A DNA stretch of 6,928 nucleotides from Synergistales bacterium Syner_01 (GTDB lineage: Bacteria > Synergistota > Synergistia > Synergistales > Aminobacteriaceae). The stretch is taken from assembly GCA_001604435.1 (NCBI GenBank), contig LVBO01000027.1, positions 1 to 6,928 of the forward strand, read 5' to 3'. Within the stretch, counting starts at the first letter, position 1. Each line of letters opens with the position of its first letter. Below the pieces are notes generated by a model. It was not told where the DNA came from. It made no database searches and saw only the letters and a program-made list of their open reading frames with translations. This document shows, piece after piece, positions 5,744-6,928 of this stretch. Made by a program: the position numbers and the translations under genes.

Positions 5744-5822
5744 AACGTTCCCGGTCACGGAGCACTCCGGGGAAGCGACGTATTCGATGTGTTCCGGAAC
5801 AATATCAGGAGGTGTATGGTAA
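5744..5822 (+). other. Gap between ffh and rpsP with imperfect hairpin, palindrome and rpsP ribosome binding site
   Basis: The 79-nt gap holds TTCCCGG (5748-5754), which can pair with CCGGGGAA (5767-5774) with one bulged base, and the perfect 10-bp palindrome GTTCCGGAAC at 5791-5800. Neither is followed by a T tract, so this is not a typical terminator and the operon probably reads through. A role as mRNA processing or translational control site is possible. AGGAGG at 5807-5812 is the ribosome binding site of rpsP. Confidence 0.35.
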
Positions 5823-6098
5823 ATGGCAGTACGTATTCGCCTTGCCCGTCACGGACGGAAAAAGGCTCCCTTTTATCGGTTGGTGGTGGCGGATTCTCGT
5901 TCACCCAGAGACGGTCGCTTCATCGAACTTCTTGGAACCTACGACCCAATGAAAGATCCCGCTTCGATCAACGTGGACGAAGAGCGGGCGATGCACTGGC
6001 TGAAAGTCGGCGCGACGGCTTCCGACACCGCCAGGAGCATTTTGAGAAAGTCCGGGGTCTGGGAAAAGTTCGAAGCGGGCAAGAAACAGGCGGAGTAG
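5823..6098 (+). CDS. rpsP: 30S ribosomal protein S16
   Basis: S16 is a small-subunit protein that binds 16S rRNA early in 30S assembly. The 91-aa protein shows the whole family pattern: [19 protein letters not shown] at the N-terminus, [21 protein letters not shown], then the [20 protein letters not shown] segment and a short basic tail. AGGAGG at 5807-5812 lies 10 nt before the ATG. An overlapping ATG at 5816 is out of frame. The khpA gene follows 2 nt after the stop, as expected for the rpsP-khpA-rimM-trmD operon. Confidence 0.98.
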   Translation: MAVRIRLARHGRKKAPFYRLVVADSRSPRDGRFIELLGTYDPMKDPASINVDEERAMHWLKVGATASDTARSILRKSGVWEKFEAGKKQAE

Positions 6099-6100
6099 AC

Positions 6101-6349
6101 ATGCCCGACTACCGGGAGCTTGTTGAGTTCATCGTCCGACGCCTCGTGACACAGCCTGACGAGGTCCAAGTCAGCGAGCAGACGGACGAAAGGGGCGTCG
6201 CGGCGATTACCATTCGAGTCGCTCCGGAGGATGTCGGAAGGGTCATCGGGAAACGCGGCGCGACGATCAACGCGATTCGCCTGGTAGCAAAAGCTTCCGC
6301 AGTGAAAGTGAACGATCGGGTTGACGTCGATATCGTCGAGGATGAATAG
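6101..6349 (+). CDS. khpA: KH-domain RNA-binding protein KhpA
   Basis: This 82-aa protein is a single KH domain of the KhpA/YlqC type (UPF0109), a cytoplasmic RNA chaperone that in Gram-positive bacteria pairs with KhpB/Jag and affects cell division and envelope growth. The start YRELVEFIVRRLV matches the family, and the RNA-binding GxxG loop is VIGKRGATINAIR, with GKRG at 50-53. The C-terminus is acidic. The ATG at 6101 lies 2 nt after the rpsP stop, with GGAG at 6092-6095 inside rpsP. The frame is open upstream to 5789, but that stretch overlaps rpsP and does not resemble any KH protein, so the internal ATG is the real start. The stop overlaps the start of rimM by 8 nt. Confidence 0.95.
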   Translation: MPDYRELVEFIVRRLVTQPDEVQVSEQTDERGVAAITIRVAPEDVGRVIGKRGATINAIRLVAKASAVKVNDRVDVDIVEDE

Positions 6350-6872
6350 AGTCCGCATCGGACGCATTGTTGGAACTCACGGATTGAGAGGGGCGCTCAA
6401 GATCGTACCCCTGACCGATTATCCGGAGAGATTCCATTCAATGGAAAAAATGTCGGTGTATGGCGCCGAGGGACAACCTGTCACCACGCTCACGCTTCTG
6501 TCCAGCCGATACTCCGATCACAAGAAGCTTCTTGTGATTCAGACCGAGGAGCTGCGCCGAATAGAGGATGCAGCGCCTCTTTCCGGAGCTTTCATCGAGA
6601 TCCTTCCCGAGGAACGGTATCCGCTCGGAGAAGGAGAATACTGGATTGAGGATCTGAAGGGGCTGTCGGCTGTACGGCATGAGGACGGAGCGCCTCTTGG
6701 AAAAGTGGTCGATGTGGCGACTGCCGGTGAAAACGATATTTATGTAATTCGCGACGATTCCGGAAATGACCACTATATCCCGGCGGTGAAACAGTTCGTC
6801 GCCGAAGTGAACCTTGAAAAACGAGAGATGCGTATTCTGCTCATCGAGGGGCTGTGGGAGTCGTGCATGTAA
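6342..6872 (+). CDS. rimM: 16S rRNA processing and 30S maturation protein RimM
   Basis: RimM binds S19 and helps fold the 3' head domain of the 30S subunit. The 176-aa protein has the N-terminal RimM beta-barrel (VRIGRIVGTHGLRGALKI, residues 4-21) and a C-terminal PRC-barrel starting near GEYWIEDLKGL (98-108), with GKVVDV, NDIYVI and YIPAVKQFV, followed by the closing IEGLWE. I chose the ATG at 6342, which overlaps the khpA stop by 8 nt, because family proteins start just before the [VK]xIGxIVGTHG motif. A TTG at 6321 in the same frame would add seven residues without a better ribosome binding site. GAGG abuts the ATG directly, so initiation likely depends on coupling to khpA translation. Confidence 0.95.
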   Translation: MNRVRIGRIVGTHGLRGALKIVPLTDYPERFHSMEKMSVYGAEGQPVTTLTLLSSRYSDHKKLLVIQTEELRRIEDAAPLSGAFIEILPEERYPLGEGEYWIEDLKGLSAVRHEDGAPLGKVVDVATAGENDIYVIRDDSGNDHYIPAVKQFVAEVNLEKREMRILLIEGLWESCM

Positions 6873-6928
6873 CGATTGTTACAGCGTTTCCGGAGTTCTT
6901 TGAGAATTTTCTTACCACAAGCATGATC
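6863..6928 (+). CDS. trmD: tRNA (guanine37-N1)-methyltransferase TrmD, N-terminal fragment
   Basis: Only the first 22 codons are in the window. They read MHVTIVTAFPEFFENFLTTS followed by Met-Ile, matching the TrmD N-terminus (T.FPE.F......S.). TrmD uses S-adenosylmethionine to methylate G37 next to the anticodon and prevents frameshifting. The likely GTG start at 6863 overlaps the end of rimM by 10 nt; GAGGGG at 6846-6851 is 11 nt upstream. An in-frame GTG at 6854 is an alternative start. The position after rimM is the expected one. The gene is truncated by the window edge, not broken. Confidence 0.88.
   Translation, partial: MHVTIVTAFPEFFENFLTTSMI

Noticed and set aside
5789..6100. N-terminal extension of KhpA overlapping rpsP
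   Set aside because: The frame is open, but the extension is in the +1 shadow of the S16 gene. The internal ATG at 6101 has a ribosome binding site and gives the normal KhpA length.

Overview
The window is a stretch of bacterial chromosome carrying ten genes, one of them cut by the right edge. The right half has the housekeeping order ylxM-ffh-rpsP-khpA-rimM-trmD. This order is common in Firmicutes, Synergistota and related lineages. Together with the moderate base composition, the frequent TTG/GTG starts and an accessory set suited to an amino-acid user (asparaginase-like protein, LUD protein, PPC/DUF296 protein), it makes a member of the Synergistota my best guess. That is an inference from context, not from a marker-gene comparison. 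No tRNA, rRNA, CRISPR array or mobile element is visible, and no gap between genes exceeds about 160 bases.

Layout. (1) Bases 1-1541, plus strand: a promoter, a LysR-type regulator with a TTG start, and 3 nt later a YbaK/ProX-type aminoacyl-tRNA deacylase. The unit ends in a perfect 20-bp inverted repeat that can terminate transcription from both sides. (2) Bases 1554-3944, minus strand, read right to left: a LUD-domain protein, an L-asparaginase-family protein and a PPC/DUF296 protein. (3) Bases 3977-4017: two divergent promoters that physically overlap, one for the minus-strand cluster and one, with perfect consensus hexamers and 17-bp spacing, for the ffh operon. (4) Bases 4044-6928, plus strand: YlxM, Ffh (SRP GTPase), ribosomal protein S16, the KH RNA-binding protein KhpA, the 30S maturation factor RimM and the first 22 codons of the tRNA m1G37 methyltransferase TrmD. 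The genes are packed tightly and several overlap.

How the genes fit together. The ffh operon joins co-translational protein targeting (YlxM, Ffh) to small-subunit assembly (S16, RimM), RNA binding (KhpA) and tRNA reading-frame maintenance (TrmD). The minus-strand cluster is accessory and has no clear pathway. Its middle gene is the most unusual feature: an asparaginase fold with the GTDT motif intact but with Gln at the position of the nucleophilic threonine of GGTIA and Glu at the position of the catalytic lysine. It is therefore probably not an ordinary asparaginase. The PPC gene has its own likely promoter and a structured leader just ahead of its Shine-Dalgarno sequence.
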